Counted from the first letter of the stretch, positions 12,570 through 23,984 are shown. The stretch is DNA of 64,000 nucleotides from Lineus longissimus (GCF_910592395.1 NC_088323.1:16227501-16291500); one strand, 5' to 3'. The notes: generated by a model from the sequence alone, not told the origin. Numbers and translations are program-made.

Positions 12570-14110
12570 ATGTCGAGTCAGGTGATCAATCATCCGGGTT
12601 CCTCGCAGATAACATCTGCGTGGACAGTTTGTTGCTATGAGTGTTGACAGAGTCAGATTGAGAATTTTTCTCTTGACTCGACCTGAGATTAGAGGAAATG
12701 TGATCCGTTCAAGACTGTCATCCCCTGCACTCTCAGTCTCCTGTCAAAGACACAACAAACGACGCTCACCAAGTGACATTTAGGCAGTCTAATGTGCTAC
12801 TTTGTGTGCCTAGTGTCGAGGCAGTGTTTCAAAATGCTCAACCAAGAAAATTACAATTGTAGCAGCGTAAAAGAAACTTGCAAATACCGATTTGAAAAAA
12901 AACAATAGTTGCTGAAAACACCTCAAACGTTTGGCCCCATAGGGCTCCTCAATCTTTCTGTGCAATCAAGAATATCAGGTAAAACTTTTGATTTGTTATC
13001 ATTTCTTGAAAATCTGTCATTCTTCAAAAACTTGCCTCCCAAAAGTCCCAAAGCCCTAATCTTGACTCAGCAACTCACACAATGTTAGATGAGTGACGGG
13101 AAAATAATGGCCCAACTCCTTCAGAGTAACAAATAGCCGATAGGGGCCGCCGCAGAGGGAGATACACTCGATATAAAGACCTGAGAGGGTATAGAGAATT
13201 ACCGGACGGTGCTGGGCCGGGTTACAGATTGTGCCCAAAGGCCTCATCAATAATATTTTTACTGCAATTATACCAAGGAGAATAATATTTAGAATAATCT
13301 GGAGAGAGACGCCCGTAGACCCAGGGTGCGGCCTGTTTATACTTGTCGTGAGCCTGGGCCAGGCAAATATTGTCAAGGACTTCTCGATGAAGCAATATTG
13401 TGGCAATAAGGTAGGAAGATCGTCTGGAAGGGTTAACATCCCCGTTACACTCACATCTGAACATGCACCTAAACCTTTTTCCGGAGGGATCGTCAGTCGG
13501 TGGTGTATGATGACAATAGCACTCTAAAGCTGCCGTGATGTGTGACAAAACACAATGGCATCTGTTTTTGCACCATCTTATTACGTTTGAAAGAAATAAA
13601 CTTAAACTTGTACGCCTCATCTTTTTCATACTTTATTGTGAAATCGATTTTACATGTTCGGGGAGATAAAAGTTCATTTCAAATCACGTACGTAAGCGGT
13701 GATAAACGTGACGGTAACGTGATCGTTTTTTGTATCTTTATGTCTCGTCGCTTAGTGTAATCTGTTCTGACTAGAGGTAAGATTGCATAATGTCGAGTGC
13801 ACTTTAAGATTGCGTAGAAATACCACAGCAACATATCTAAAGAGCAAAGTTTATCGTTCTTCAAAGTATCAGACCAATTATCTAATACATTTTATGATAT
13901 TTCTGTCCGTTTATTGCTATATCTTCGAGTGTAAACTGCCAAGACGATTTTTCATTCAACCAATACATTCGCAAGAAGAAAACAAGGAGAAGAAAACAGA
14001 AGAAGAAAACGTCGAAATAACTGAAGAAGACTCGGGCGAAAAGGTGACGAAAATAGACTGCTGAACTCTGTTACAGAATGATAAATGAAATGATACTTTA
14101 TATTGCTATG
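12570..14110. other. No gene established
   Basis: Overlapping minus frames of 132 and 135 codons between 13056 and 13629 have no recognisable domain. A small hairpin (GAGTCA...TTGACTC) lies near 12650. Confidence 0.4.
13882..14061 (+). CDS. Possible short exon with hydrophobic start and acidic tail
   Basis: A short frame reads a hydrophobic leader (MIFLSVYCYIFEC) followed by a Glu/Lys-rich tail (EENKEKKTEEENVEITEED) and a stop at 14062-14064. It could be a small secreted peptide or a chance frame in A-rich DNA. It sits just before the 40-bp minisatellite. No homology recognised. Confidence 0.12.
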
Positions 14111-14120
14111 TGTGCCTTGG

Positions 14121-14800
14121 TGCCCCCATGCTCTGATGTACTCTACGTGATGAGCCTTGGTGCCCCCATGCTCTGATGTACTCTACGTGATGAGCCTTGG
14201 TGCCCCCATGCTCTGATATACTCTACGTGATGAGCATTGGTGCCCCCATGCTCTGATGTACTCTACGTGATGAGCCTTGGTGCCCCCATGCTCTGATGTA
14301 CTCTACGTGATGAGCCTTGGTGCCCCCATGCTCTGATGTACTCTACGTGATGAGCCTTGGTGCCCCCATGCTCTGATGTACTCTACGTGATGAGCCTTGG
14401 AGCCCCCATGCTCTGATCTACTCTACGTGATGAGCCTTGGTGCCCCCATGCTCTGATGTACTCTACGTGATGAGCCTTGGTGCCCCCATGCTCTGATATA
14501 CTCTACGTGATGAGCCTTGGTGCCCCCATGCTCTGATGTACTCTACGTGATGAGCCTTGGTGCCCCCATGCTCTGACGTACTCTACGTGATGAGCCTTGG
14601 TGCCCCCATGCTCTGATATACTCTACGTGATGAGCATTGGTGCCCCCATGCTCTGATATACTCTACGTGATGAGCCTTGGTGCCCCCATGCTCTGATATA
14701 CTCTACGTGATGAGCCTTGGTGCCCCCATGCTCTGATGTACTCTACGTGATGAGCATTGGTGCCCCCATGCTCTGATGTACTCTACGTGATGAGCCTTGG
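14121..14800. repeat. 40-bp minisatellite, 17 units
   Basis: Exactly 17 units, each starting TGCCCCCATGCTCTGAT and containing CTACGTGATGAGC. Few variants (GTA/ATA, CCTTGG/CATTGG). Merges at its right end into the dispersed monomer repeat. Confidence 0.97.
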
Positions 14801-14890
14801 TGTGAGCGGGCTTGGAGACTATAGACCTAGTAATAAGCTGGGCCTGAATTCTTTAAACTGCACTAGGTAATGGGGGCAAAATAATGTATG
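14801..14890 (+). repeat. Dispersed monomer repeat, locus e (partial)
   Basis: GTGAGCGGGCTTGG and GGGCCTGAATTCTTTAAACT follow the 40-bp minisatellite directly, so the array lies inside or beside a copy of the family. Confidence 0.75.
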
Positions 14891-15189
14891 ACTTCGTTTC
14901 TGCCACGTGATAAATTGCATTTGAGATTTTGTTGTGGCCCGGCCGGTGCCCTCCTCGTTCAGATCTAAAAACGGAGACGAAAACGAAGGGGAAAATCAGC
15001 TTCTTAACTTAAACTCTATTGCAGAAGGTTGCGTGTACTTCTTGAAAGGAAATGTCATGTGTGCGTTGGTGCCAATTGTCTGGTTGATATTTAATCTCGC
15101 GGCGACAATTCCTCCCGTTAAGAACGCAGAATATTGAATAGATAATCCATATACATGTACTTGTGCCACTTCGTCTTGTTTTACCTTAA

Positions 15190-15955
15190 AGCTGACATGC
15201 ATAAAAACCCTAACGGCCAAGTTAGAAAACACTGTCGCCGTCCGCCATGTTTTGAACGACCGGTCAGCCGTGTTTCAAACGCCCTCAGATATGATAGACT
15301 ACCAGCAGGCCGCAGTGGCGCTACCGTATTCACTAACAGAGTACTGGATGTGGCGCACAGAATGATCATCACTTCATATACATTACAAAAGTGGCCATTG
15401 CGACCTCACGCAACAATTGTTTGATATCGAATGCCACGTTATCCGACGGTTCCTAGATACACGCATGGTTTTAATACTAGCAAAGCGGGAAATTGTTTTG
15501 CATCTTAAAAACTCGAAAAATAGCTGCGTTTTCTTATAATCATCAGAGGGTGTCATGTTCATCTCCTGATTATGTATCTTATGAATTCACTTTGCCAATA
15601 TTGTAAAAGGGCAAATTTAAAACCCACTTTGAAAATGAAATTGGTACAGATGGCACAATAGTCGGCATTCGGTCAAGCTTGTACGTGTAATGAAAACAGA
15701 AAAATGTGCTTGTCTACAACAACGGCTTCATGGCATAGTGGGTAAGGCGGCAAGGATCAAGTAAGGAGGGTTCCGAGTTCGAAACCGCTCGATGAATATT
15801 TTTCATTTTTTCTTTACACAAGAGCGTGTCTGTTACAACTTGTTGTTTGTGCAGTCAAGTGAGACCAGTCGCTGGGTGTCTATCATGTTTCAAGTGCAGT
15901 TGGACGTTTGGTGGTCGGGTGCTTAGCCGTTAGGTTTTTTGCATGCATATCAGCT
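15190..15955. mobile_element. TTAA-flanked non-autonomous element 2 (766 bp)
   Basis: Same family as 4635-5407, similar along its length. Left flank TTAA (15186-15189), right flank TTGA (15956-15959), probably a mutated TTAA. Ends AGCTGACATGCAT and ATGCATATCAGCT. The tRNA-like module at about 15727-15795 has a damaged B box. On the minus strand both copies keep the short frame VNTVAPLRPAGSLSYLRAF. Confidence 0.85.
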
Positions 15956-15978
15956 TTGACCTAGGAATTTTCTAATCC

Positions 15979-15979
<1 letters not shown>

Positions 15980-16070
<91 letters not shown>
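15980..16070. repeat. (ATC)n microsatellite, ~30 units
   Basis: Uninterrupted trinucleotide run. Reads as poly-Asp on the minus strand, but nothing supports coding. Confidence 0.97.
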
Positions 16071-16218
16071 CATAAGGCAACGTGGCCAAGATTTGGGCCT
16101 TTGCCAAATGCAACAGTTCCAGATAATTTTAATCTAGCCACAGTTTTATAATTGAATAGAATCACGTACAGAAACCGCTCATCTACATCTCCATCATGAT
16201 GGCGAAACTTCCAGGCGG

Positions 16219-16350
16219 ATATCACTGACATATTGGTTAGAGTATCGTGCTCTAAATCGTAGGGTCACGGGTTCGACTCTCGGACGGATCACTACTGGCT
16301 TTTTGCATTTGTGTCCTTTAACAGGGCACTTGACCCTACTGGTTTCTTTC
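16219..16350 (+). repeat. SINE-like sequence (tRNA head plus possible CORE)
   Basis: The tRNA-like head has TATTGGTTAGAGTATCG and GGGTTCGACTC. It is followed by GTGTCCTTTAACAGGGCAC, which resembles the start of the CORE segment of CORE-SINEs. The family assignment is from memory of the motif only. Confidence 0.45.
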
Positions 16351-16425
16351 TATCCGTCCGGGATTCGAACCTTGCTCGTAGAGATGGTCAGGTTGTGAAG
16401 CCAGTCTTAAGTACTAAATAAATCA
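16351..16425 (-). repeat. Second tRNA-like head, opposite strand
   Basis: The minus strand reads GGTTCGAATCCCGGACGGAT, matching the CTCGGACGGAT of the plus-strand head at 16280. The two face tail to tail. Confidence 0.4.
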
Positions 16426-16750
16426 ACTTGGAAGGAGATTCAATAATATTAGAATGTTGAGTGTACTTTACGATTTCAAAATGTCATGTTGTGCTCGCGC
16501 AGATTACGTTTAAAGATCTGCTCGCTACTCTGAGAGCGATATTACCTCAGGGGAAGTATGTCATTAAAGGATCAGTCCATTAAATGCTGAATTGTTTAAA
16601 GATTATTTCTCGTCTCTAATGTCTCGGGGTGCGCACAAAGCGGAACTTACTTGTGACCGGTAAAATACGGTTACGTCGAAAGATGAAGCCATTCGGCGGG
16701 TGTGACGCTGCAATGAATAGCAATACCAGCTTGGTAAAACCACGCGCCTC

Positions 16751-16778
16751 CCGGCCAGATTTCGTGATATCTGGCCGG
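16751..16778. repeat. 10-bp perfect hairpin
   Basis: CCGGCCAGAT (16751-16760) and ATCTGGCCGG (16769-16778) around an 8-base loop, in a region open on both strands with no recognised gene. Confidence 0.7.
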
Positions 16779-17507
16779 TCGATTGCTGTAGACGTAGCTA
16801 CATTCCAGCCTTGCTTCAGGAATTGGAGGAGGCGAAGAATGACTTGGGACGAGGCTGGAACATCTTTTCTAAAAATCACGTGCAGCGGTCATTTTTTCAT
16901 GGACAGGTCGGTTAATTCAGCCAGCCGCCACATGCCCAAGTTGTGGGGCAAACGAACACCAACTCGAGTAAACGCGGGGCAAGTAATGGAACGCGCCAAT
17001 ATTGTAAACAAGATCACGCTTTCGTAGCAACTGATCTTACCAAGAAACTGGTTCAACAAAACCCTGTCATAGATAGAACGAATTGGATATATGACGTCAA
17101 GCCCAGCACGTGGGACATGCCAACACAGTCAATGCCGACCACACTCAATGATTCGGGGAGGAAAGTGTAATAACATTCTCTCGGCTTCTCACGCATATCA
17201 ATAAAGCATCTAAGCTGAAATCTATATCATTAAGTCCGTATCAAAGATATACTTGTGCCAAGCAACGAATTCACTGCGGGTTCCGGCAGCGAGTTATATA
17301 TCATCGCACTTACTGGTTTCTGCGGCAATTGCTTTCACAGTTTGATGTCTGGTGCCCCCTTCAGGCCCTCACTCCATTTGCTCTCGCCATGCTATGTGCC
17401 ATGTGATTCTAGGATTTGGTTTTATGAAGAGTCTCGATCGTAGCCAAGTGGGATCACCGATGGCTACCAGGCAACTGGCCCCACATTTGATCCCTGTGTG
17501 AACCAAG

Positions 17508-17665
17508 GATTGTATTTCCGGATGAACCAGCGTGTATTTCTAGGAACTGAAATCCCTTGCTCTTCACAGTCAACCGAATGAGATGTAAACCCTGTATTTC
17601 TGGATAAACCGGCGTGACTTTTAAGGAACTAAAATTCCTAGCTCTTCACAGGTTTTCGAATAAGA
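17508..17665. repeat. Two diverged ~80-bp tandem copies
   Basis: GTATTTCCGGATGAACCAGC and GTATTTCTGGATAAACCGGC each lead to a GCTCTTCACAG block. Confidence 0.6.
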
Positions 17666-18004
17666 GCTCAAATTGAGGATCCTTATATCCCGTGTCTATG
17701 CCAGAGCAAACAAACGTGGGAAACCTACCACATTTATCCTTTGTGTTTTTGTGATTTGGCTGTTTTATCGTGGAAGCTGACGCTATTAAATAATGATTGC
17801 TGGTTTTTGATTCTAATGTAAACAGTATAAAAACTACAACATGGCGTCATAAAGGCAGAAAATAATGACTCGCTGAACAAACACTTTTTTCAAACCAAAT
17901 TAAGACTTCAATTACAACGAATCACTATCAGTCTCATGCAGCAATTAGCTATTAGCAATTAGCTTCCTGTCACAACTACTGATTTGTCTTGTTGGTGTCG
18001 TTAT

Positions 18005-18480
18005 TATCAAGTTTTGCCCTGACAATAAGAGAGTAGGACAATGGAAATTTAGGCCAAAGTGCGAGCGGGCTTTGTTTAAAGACAATAGACGGTGTATTAG
18101 ATTAGGCCTGAATTCTTTTAGCTGCGATGGGATTTAGGCCTAGGTGCGAGCGGGCTTTGTTTAAAGACAATAGACCGTGTATTGGGCTAGGCCTGAATTC
18201 TTTTAGCTGCGATGGGATTTTAGGCCTAGGTGCGAGCGGGCTTTGTTTAAAGACAATAGACCGTGTATTGGGCTAGGCCTGAATTCTTTTAGCTGCGATG
18301 GGAATTTAGGCCGAGGTGCGAGCGGGCTTTCTTTAAAGACAATAGACCGTGTATTGGGCTCGATCTCAATTCTTTTAGCTACGATGGGAATTTAGGCCTC
18401 GGTGTGAGCGGGCTTTGTTCAAAGACAATAGACCGTGTATTTGGCGAGGTTTGGATTCTTTCACTGGGCGGTAAGGGGCT
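18005..18480 (+). repeat. Dispersed monomer repeat, locus f (5 monomers)
   Basis: Five head-to-tail monomers with a period of 85-86 bp (GCGAGCGGGC motif at 18061, 18146, 18232, 18318, 18404), preceded by the family's left flank and followed by its right flank. Confidence 0.9.
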
Positions 18481-20530
18481 GAATAACCAAATGTATTCCT
18501 GCAATCATACCGTACGGCTTGCAATAACGTGTCGATTTCACAATTGTAACGGTGTCTTACCTCAAAGGATCATATTACTTATTCAAGCTTCTCTCAAAAG
18601 TTACCAATCTGGCCAGATTGGTGAAAACATTGCTGGTTATTTCCCCATGGTAGGTCATTACCATTTTAGATTCGGGATGAATGATTTAAGGAAACCTTAT
18701 TAAGCCGGATTGCTTTTGCTGTATAAGTAGGCCGGGCCTCTCGGGAAATGATCGGGGCAAGTAAAATTGGGAGGTGTTGAGATATGCTCCAGTTAAAATA
18801 TTCTGAATTTGGCCCATGATACATGCCGTGGCTGGATTATGATAAGGAATGGAATATGTAGGATTCGCCCCCGCTATCCGCATCGTCGTAAGCTTCTCAG
18901 CACCTTACTTCACAAGGGGTTTTTTTTACTAAATTTCTCCTGCGGTGTAGATATATTACACGACCACTTTTTACAACTCTCTACAAATTTTGCTGCGGTT
19001 TCTCTTCAAAAGGATGAACTTTCATTGACAGTCGCTTCTCCCCTCCGCCCCGATCACTCATCAGATGGCGTTCGTGTAGCCATTGAATTGGAGACGACCG
19101 TCTGATATTCTAAAAGCCCTTTATTGTCAGAATTTAGTACCTAGTGCTAGATAAGGTGAAGTAGCACAGCTTCCAATTTCTCTGTCGTTATATAGTTTTG
19201 ATTGCTTCGTAACAGGTCCTGTGTACGAGGTTTGCTGAGATCTGAATTGGGTTAACTGGAAGTGGTGACATCTGGCGTATTAATAAAGTAACTTTATCTA
19301 GCCGGGCGACAGCATGGTTTGTCAGTGTCTATAGTCTCCCTTTAAAACATGATTTCACTGGTATAACCACTTGGCAGAAACGAAGGAAATAGAGAAGTAT
19401 AATACTGAACAATAACAATCGTAGCTTAACTTCTTGATCGTATCTCAAACCTATTGGGAGTATCGGTACAAAAATAACAGGTCGCAATTGTGAAAACGTC
19501 AAATCAAATTGTAATCAAGTAGTTCGTGGCAGCAGTCAATAAAGTGCGTGCAACTTGTCGTTAAACGTCCGACCTGAAACAATAATTAGCACCGTCTGAC
19601 TCGTTTGTATCAAGGGAGCGTCTCAAAATGTGTGACGCAAATCGAGTGTACAGTGGAACCCCGGTAACATGACACTCATGGGACCGACGTTGAATGGTCG
19701 CGTTACCGGGGTGGTCGCGTGTATAGTGAAGTTGAAAATCCGGGAACAAAATGCATGATTAGGTTTTCCCGCCAAAATTGTTGAACTTATTTCATCAGTT
19801 CAAAATTCTGAAAAATTTTCGAAAACAAAAACACATTTGGGACTGATGATGTTTCTTCATTTTGAGCAGAAAAAAAGAAGTGAAAAAAAAAATTTTTGAC
19901 TTGGAAATTTGTTCATCCTTCAGAGGTAATTTTTTTCATAAGATCAAAATTCTGAAAAATTTTCAAAGACAAAACACTTTTTGGACTGATGATGTTTCTT
20001 CTATTAGAGCATTATGCACTTTTTAACGGTTTTAGTTTGGCGAAAAGTGACATTTCCTCTTCGATTTCTCTCATCAATGATAATATTTTCCGATTTTGCG
20101 AATCCGCGAAAGTAAAAATGCCCGAAAATGTCGCGGCCTACTGCACAGGGAGTCTTATCTCCTAATTGTGGAAAGCATTTGGAGTAAATTGACTTCACGA
20201 TATATTTGAGTCGTTCCTTATTCGCTTTGTTACTCCATCGTAACGAAAGCAACTAAGAACTGCGAGTCGATTGAAAGGTCTAATGAAGTGGAAAATGCAT
20301 TCTCAAGACATCGCACTTGATTAACATTCGGGATTAATCTTGTCAGAGCATGTACGGTGAGGATTTGTCAACTACAGTTTTTTTCACGAAGTTCAGTTTT
20401 GAATTTCGACTCAGTATCTTTAGTATTTTATTTGACAAAAATTGGAACGACAGGAAAAAGATTTCGCTTGGAAATAAGTTCTCGTGAGGTTACGATTAAA
20501 TCTGTTGCATACAAGGTCGCCATGCGCCAA
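18481..20530. other. No gene recognised
   Basis: Only short frames and the AT-rich direct repeats at 19793. The last ~450 bp before 20992 are the likely upstream region of TLR1. Confidence 0.5.
19793..20001. repeat. Two ~65-bp direct repeats, ~143 bp apart
   Basis: Each copy holds AAAATTCTGAAAAATTTTC and GGACTGATGATGTTTCTTC. AT-rich. A fragment just upstream (19650-19715) has AGTGGAACCCCGGTAACATG, similar to pogo/Tigger-type ends. Confidence 0.6.
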
Positions 20531-20538
20531 ATATACAC

Positions 20539-20550
20539 CACGTGACGTCA
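20539..20550. promoter_or_regulatory. Overlapping E-box/CRE upstream of TLR1
   Basis: CACGTGACGTCA combines CACGTG and TGACGTCA, 442 bp upstream of the proposed start codon. Candidate regulatory site only. Confidence 0.3.
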
Positions 20551-20991
20551 TATACATATACTCCCTATATCCTTCTGGATATGATCCAACATATCTGATT
20601 CCATGATCTCTGATATTTATTCAATCTCGACAGAAACATTTTATCTGCTCTCGTCTTTTTCTAAAGAACTCTTCTCATGATAAAGTCACTATAACTCATT
20701 TACAACTTCTTAGAAATGTTCGATGGCTATCATTTTATGTGAGGCATGTACTGAATGCGTGACAAAATGCTGACTTATTATCAGCTGATGGCAAAAAACG
20801 CGACCGTAATTGTTTCCTGACCACTTCGGCCTATACTGGCCTAAGGAGTGAGATAAATGAACTCGTGACGGCATGCCTGGGTTATCACTGATAATGAAAC
20901 TATACCTGACTACTCATATTTCTGCTCGTCATATACACAGAACCAGTTTGTTGTCATATCTGAAAGAATACCTACCGAGAAGGATTGAGAC

Positions 20992-23767
20992 ATGGCGGTA
21001 AGATGATAGAAGGTTCCGCAAGCCTTACGAAGAGCTACGAACGACGAAGTATAAATTCCTACTTAAACTAAGTACGTATGTAAGTGATGGTTTACGAGTG
21101 CCACGTAGAATTCGAACAGGATTTGATGACACCACACACATTCGTACTCAATACTTCGTCGCTCGTAAGCAGGGGTGTAGCTAGCGAGGGGGAGGAGGTG
21201 GGAATGATGGTGAAAACACGATTGGTGACCTCGTGAATCGTATGTAGCCCACTCTTTCTAAATGATTTGTTCGTTCTTCATGTCACGCGTGAAAAGTGAA
21301 CAGTGCCACGTTTCATTTGAAAACGTAAACGCCTTAGGCGCCATTTCATCAACATGATCGAGGCCGGTGAATGTGTCCTCTCCTTAACTGTTCTGCAACG
21401 GGCATCCCAACGATCCAATGAAGGCAGTGTCTTTTGCAAACCTTTCATCTGCAGGTATGTGGTTCCCCATGTCTCGGCACCTGAGAGTAGTGCGGTGATT
21501 ATCACGGCATTGTAGATTCGCCTTTCGCCTGGGGAATGGATACTTCTTTTTCGTCTTTTCGTTCGCTGGACATTCACTCCAGGTCTGTTGATAAAGTCAA
21601 CTGTTCTGCGGAGCTGTTCGAATGCCTTGTCTCCATAAAGCTGGCTATGTAGGCGAATTCCTTCAGGCCTAATGTTCTTCCAAACGCAGAACGAATTGTT
21701 CCATGACTCTTTGTTTTCCAGGTGTGTCGTGAAGGACTGATCCTGGTGGCTTTCCTACAGTGCATCTTCCTCTGTACTGACCTACACGCCCATGACCCTC
21801 CGAGAATGAATGAAAGCAGCGACCGCAGGACCGCTTTCTTTCCTGGGCTACCAGTGCAGTGTACGGTCACCAAAACTACTGAAGGAACGACCCTCGACTG
21901 CAACGCTCTTCCATTCAGTGAAATTCTTCAAACCATGCGAGGAATTGGTAATGACCTGGTTGTCATCAGAGTCGGATTCTGCTTGCCAATAACACCAGTG
22001 AGTCTAAATGCATCATGTTTTTCCAGCAACACCAACCTGACTGACATAGTTTTGTTGAATTGTGGTGTGGTGACTATCGCACATGGTGCTTTCCTCGCGC
22101 TTCGACACCTGAATACACTAGGTTTGCACTCAAATATGATGTCCACGGTCACCACCGACATGCTTGCGGGGCTTCGTCATCTCAAAACATTAGAACTTGG
22201 TGACAACCTTATCTCGGATTTAACAACAGAGACATTTGTGAATTTGAGGAAGCTAACATATCTCAGCGTTGCCAACAACCGCATCGTGAGGATTGAACGT
22301 AGTGCGTTTAAGGGCCTGGCGAAGCTGAAGAAACTTTCACTGAAATCGAATATAATACGTCAAATTGATCAGGATGCGTTCAGTGGACTTCACAGCTTGG
22401 ATGTTCTGGACTTAAGCAACAATGACATACAATTTTTTCAGAAGGAGACCTTTAAGACAGTTGAAAACCTGACATCGCTATTTTTGGCCAGGAATCCTGA
22501 CTTATGGTTAAAAGACTATTCATTCAAAGACCTTAGGAGGTTAGAGAACCTATTTCTAGGTTTAAGCAACATGGGATCGATCGTTATAATAGAACCGAGG
22601 GTTTTTGCCGGACTAAGAAATCTCAGGCACCTCGAACTAAATGGGATAAGTATGACACCTTGGGAGGACAGTGATCCTAGTGATTTATTCACGGATCAGA
22701 GGGCGTCTTTGAGACATTTAGATCTCCGGGATACCCGCCTCACTAACCGTTTGTTAGAAATGTTAAAGAACCTTACACATGTGGAGAGGCTTCGGTTGGG
22801 TAATAACGACCTTCTCTACATCAAGCAAGACTCGTTACCAAAGGTAGCTAGGAATGGTTCGCTCGAGCTTAACAACAATAAGATCAGTTACATTGACGGA
22901 GATGCGTTTGAGGGAATGCAAAAGGAGTCGGTTACGTTGAGGAGAAATCCGCTAGACTGTAGCTGCAAACATGCCCGCTTTTCCCGTTGGTTGCAAAGTG
23001 TTGGAGGTGCTATAGTGAAGGACCGTGATCAGTTGATGTGTAGAAGTCCGATTGACTTGTCTGAAACGAGGGTGATGGACTATGATCCGTATTGGTGGCA
23101 GTGCAGCCAATATATGCCACTGGTTGCATTGATTTCCACCGTTGGTTTTCTCCTGATTGTGACTCTGGTAATACTAATCGTCTATTGCAATCGGATTAAC
23201 CTGAAGCACTGGCTTCTCGAAAGGCGAGTTGCGTCCATGCCGAATGACGAAGAGCAGGATGCGGAACAGCCAACCGAAAGTGGCCCTCTCCTTAACCCAG
23301 TTCTGTGCAGGAATGCGTTGAGGCAGGGCAAAACCGGCGCGTATATAATCCACGACATCTACGAAAGACACCTGCTGGAGTGGGTGAACAAGTACCTAGA
23401 GGACCAGTTATTCAACCATCCAATGAAAATCACTCTCCAGTTCCCGGCAGGCCCGGAAGTTATTCCGCTGTGGAAGCAAGTCAAAGACTTCAGTTCCCAG
23501 GTCAACGCCTTCCTCGTCCTCGTCAACGACCAATTCTTGGCGAACCATTGGCCGGAGATTGCCGAGAAGAGCGGTGTGGAGAACATCATGAAGTGTGTGT
23601 TCGTGCTTCACGGGAAGAAGACAAGTGAGCTGCCCAAGGAGATGAAGCGATTGCAGTGTCCGTGCTTCCGGTGGCCGGAAACTGGGACGCGGTTTACGAC
23701 ACTGGAACGAGAACGGGATCAGTTCTGGAAGCAGGTACGCCTTGCAGTGAAGGCGACCATTAAGTGA
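20992..23767 (+). CDS. Toll-like receptor 1 (LRR-TM-TIR), two coding exons
   Basis: Type I membrane receptor of the Toll-like family, 683 residues as modelled: join(20992..20997, 21722..23767). Exon 1 codes only Met-Ala before a GTAAGA donor. Exon 2 starts after a TTTTCCAG acceptor, in phase 0. Seen: hydrophobic signal segment (about 8-20), Cys-bearing N-cap (Cys 49, 62), roughly 11 leucine-rich repeats (about 75-405), an LRRCT starting NPLDCSC near 411, a transmembrane helix about 467-490 and a TIR-like domain about 539-683 ending with box 3 (DQFWKQV). The TIR lacks the usual DAF box 1 and RDxxPG box 2. It is shorter than most TLRs (800-1000 residues). It is the paralogue of the next gene, with a near-identical cytoplasmic part. 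The family senses microbial ligands and signals through TIR adaptors; ligand and adaptor here are unknown. The start is inferred from the matching exon in the paralogue. Confidence 0.85.
21020..21172. mobile_element. ~150-bp MITE in TLR1 intron 1
   Basis: Inverted ends built on GCTACGAACGACGAAGTAT and ATACTTCGTCGCTCGTAAGC. The internal TTTGATGACACCAC recurs in the copy at 34502 and as a remnant near 1260. Confidence 0.65.
21278..21720 (-). pseudogene. LINE reverse-transcriptase 3' fragment in TLR1 intron 1
   Basis: On the minus strand an open stretch reads through QLRRTVDFINRPGVNVQ, then RIYNAVIITALLSGAETW. The latter resembles the C-terminal end of non-LTR retrotransposon reverse transcriptases, where a (Y/K)xAxxxxxLLYGxETW motif is typical. 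It runs antisense to the receptor gene inside intron 1 and up to the acceptor at 21721. No endonuclease or palm-domain motif (FADD) is visible, so it is a dead fragment. The longer minus frame that continues into exon 2 is a shadow of the receptor gene. Confidence 0.5.
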
Positions 23768-23984
23768 GACACGTCATTCCAATAATGATGACGAAAGTTG
23801 TTACATTAGAAATACTTCGCATCGAGGAGCCATAAGATGGCAAAAAGGCGTATAAGAAAGGTGGCCCTCTTATATATTAACAAATGTACCATTATAGGGT
23901 TGTACAAAACGTTCGATAACAGGAATGCTTGAATATCCAAGAACTTAGAAAGAGTGAGTTACAAACGTCTGGTATAACTTTTCT

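Larger units (their letters stand above)
16426..17990. other. No gene established
   Basis: 16616-17027 is open on both strands (132 codons plus, 87 minus) without recognisable domains. Two diverged tandem copies at 17508. Confidence 0.4.

Noticed and set aside
15950-16231. Poly-aspartate ORF
   Set aside because: Translation of the (ATC)n microsatellite with no exon signals.
16629-17027. 132-codon plus-strand ORF
   Set aside because: Both strands are open here and the product has no recognisable domain or splice context.
21574-21903. 109-codon minus-strand ORF at the start of TLR1 exon 2
   Set aside because: Its left part is LINE remnant in a different frame and its right part is antisense to receptor coding sequence.
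23305-23628. 107-codon frame inside TLR1 (and its twin at 26712)
   Set aside because: Shadow frame of the GC-rich TIR coding sequence.
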